Below the pieces are notes generated by a model. It had not been told where the DNA came from and searched no databases. It saw nothing but the letters and a program-made list of their open reading frames with translations. Positions 4,781 to 5,745 of a DNA stretch of 5,745 nt are shown piece after piece. Every line of letters starts with the position of its first letter. Within the stretch, counting starts at the first letter, position 1. This DNA comes from an uncultured bacterium (GTDB lineage Bacteria > Bacteroidota > Bacteroidia > CAILMK01). The stretch spans positions 1-5,745 of the forward strand of contig CAILMK010000612.1 in NCBI GenBank assembly GCA_903835275.1. Direction: 5' to 3'. The position numbers were made by a program, and so were the translations under genes.

Positions 4781-5745
4781 ATGGTATTCAGCAGTATAGT
4801 TTTCTTACTTTATTTTCTTCCGGCTTTCCTGGTGCTTTATCATCTGGCAGGAAAACGCTTGAAAAATATTGTTATCCTTGTGTCCAGTATTTTCTTTTAT
4901 AGCTGGGGTGCGCCGAAATTTATTTTTGTTTTACTGGGAACAACTTTCATTGATTTTTACCTTGTGAAATGGATGTGGAAAATGGATGATTCCGCAGGGA
5001 AAAAATGGCTGCTGACTTTTTCTGTTTGCATGAATGTCGGCTTGTTGTTTTATTTCAAGTACTCCAATTTTTTTATTGATAACCTGAATCATTTATTGCC
5101 GCACGTCGGTGTGCATACCATACAATGGGCGAAACTGATATTACCTATTGGGATTTCATTTTACACTTTTGAAACGCTGACCTACGTCATAGATGTGTAC
5201 CGCAAGGTGCATAAACCGCTGGATAATTTCTGGGATTACCAGTTGTACATTATTTTATTTCCCAAGCTTATTGCGGGGCCCATTATCCGTTACCATGAAA
5301 TAGCGGACCAGATCACTGACAGGAGTGCCAATGAAACGATTGATAACAAACTCAGCGGTTTCTATCGTTTTATCATCGGCCTTTCAAAAAAAGTATTGAT
5401 CGCGAATGTGCTGGGTGAACAGGTGGATTCCGTATTTGGACTGCAACCACACGAGCTGACCTTTACTGCTGCCTGGGTGGGAATTATCTGCTATACCTTC
5501 CAGATCTATTTTGATTTTTCAGGATATTCCGATATGGCGATTGGCATCGGTAAAATGATAGGCTTTAAATTTCCTGAAAATTTTGATAATCCTTACACTT
5601 CTCAAAGTATTACAGAATTCTGGAGAAGGTGGCATATCAGCCTCGGGAAATGGATGAAAAATTATCTGTACATTCCATTGGGCGGCAACAGGGTGGATTC
5701 CAAATGGCGGTTGTATTTCAACCTTTGGCTGGTATTCCTTGCATC
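4781..5745 (+). CDS. MBOAT family O-acyltransferase, AlgI/PatA/DltB-like (3' truncated by window edge)
   Basis: Multi-pass inner-membrane enzyme of the group that moves acyl (often acetyl) groups across the membrane onto extracytoplasmic glycans or other acceptors. The first 321 codons are visible; family members are commonly around 470-480 residues, so about the last third is missing. Visible landmarks are hydrophobic segments at about 3-21, 28-60 and 75-96, LPIGISFYTFETLTYVIDVYR (starting at 121), FPKLIAGPIIRY (160-171), YFDFSGYSDMAIG (243-255), and the signature FWRRWHISLGKW (280-291, with H285) followed by YIPLGGNR (297-304). These match AlgI-type MBOATs closely. The second conserved histidine, in the WHG motif normally taken as catalytic, lies just past the edge and cannot be checked. 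The start at 4781 fits: MVFSSIVFLLYFLP is a typical AlgI-like N-terminus. It lies 56 bases after the large gene with no terminator between, so co-transcription is possible. The acceptor cannot be told from the sequence; a partner SGNH/AlgX/DltD-like protein would be expected next. Confidence 0.93.
   Translation, partial: MVFSSIVFLLYFLPAFLVLYHLAGKRLKNIVILVSSIFFYSWGAPKFIFVLLGTTFIDFYLVKWMWKMDDSAGKKWLLTFSVCMNVGLLFYFKYSNFFIDNLNHLLPHVGVHTIQWAKLILPIGISFYTFETLTYVIDVYRKVHKPLDNFWDYQLYIILFPKLIAGPIIRYHEIADQITDRSANETIDNKLSGFYRFIIGLSKKVLIANVLGEQVDSVFGLQPHELTFTAAWVGIICYTFQIYFDFSGYSDMAIGIGKMIGFKFPENFDNPYTSQSITEFWRRWHISLGKWMKNYLYIPLGGNRVDSKWRLYFNLWLVFLA

Overview
The window looks like chromosomal DNA from a member of the Bacteroidota. 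The strongest evidence is the central gene. It encodes a very large secreted protein built from a signal peptide, a DUF7948-type N-terminal domain, a seven-blade SBBP-type beta-propeller, Ig/Fn3-like domains and a C-terminal domain of the gliding-motility-associated (CHU_C, type B) kind, which is used by the type IX secretion system (T9SS) found essentially only in that phylum. Moderate A+T content, absence of strong Shine-Dalgarno sites and two intergenic repeat styles that I associate with this phylum agree with this. I cannot name the genus.

Layout, left to right, everything on the + strand: (1) the last 29 codons of an unrecognised gene (1-90), followed by a textbook intrinsic terminator (116-147). 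(2) A complete msrB gene (ATG at 182 or, more likely, 209, to 682) for a lipoprotein-anchored methionine-R-sulfoxide reductase. (3) A 319-base gap (683-1001) holding a REP-like imperfect palindrome (about 709-800) with a nested 14-base perfect palindrome, and a second perfect hairpin with a T-tract (860-887) that should end the msrB transcript. (4) The 1240-residue T9SS cargo protein (1002-4724). (5) A 56-base gap with a possible Bacteroidota-type -7 box and a possible leader hairpin. (6) The first 321 codons of a membrane-bound O-acyltransferase (MBOAT/AlgI-like) gene (4781 to the window edge).

How they work together: no shared pathway is visible. The MsrB repairs oxidised methionines on envelope proteins, the large protein is an exported and probably surface-attached or released multidomain protein, and the MBOAT transfers an acyl group to an envelope glycan or lipid. 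All three act in or across the envelope, but terminators separate 1/2 and 2/3. Only the large gene and the MBOAT are close enough to be co-transcribed.

I do not see a convincing undescribed system. The points most worth a second look are the composite intergenic repeat, the MsrB that lacks the usual resolving cysteine, the clean seven-fold periodicity of the large protein, and the leader hairpin that could hide the MBOAT ribosome-binding site.
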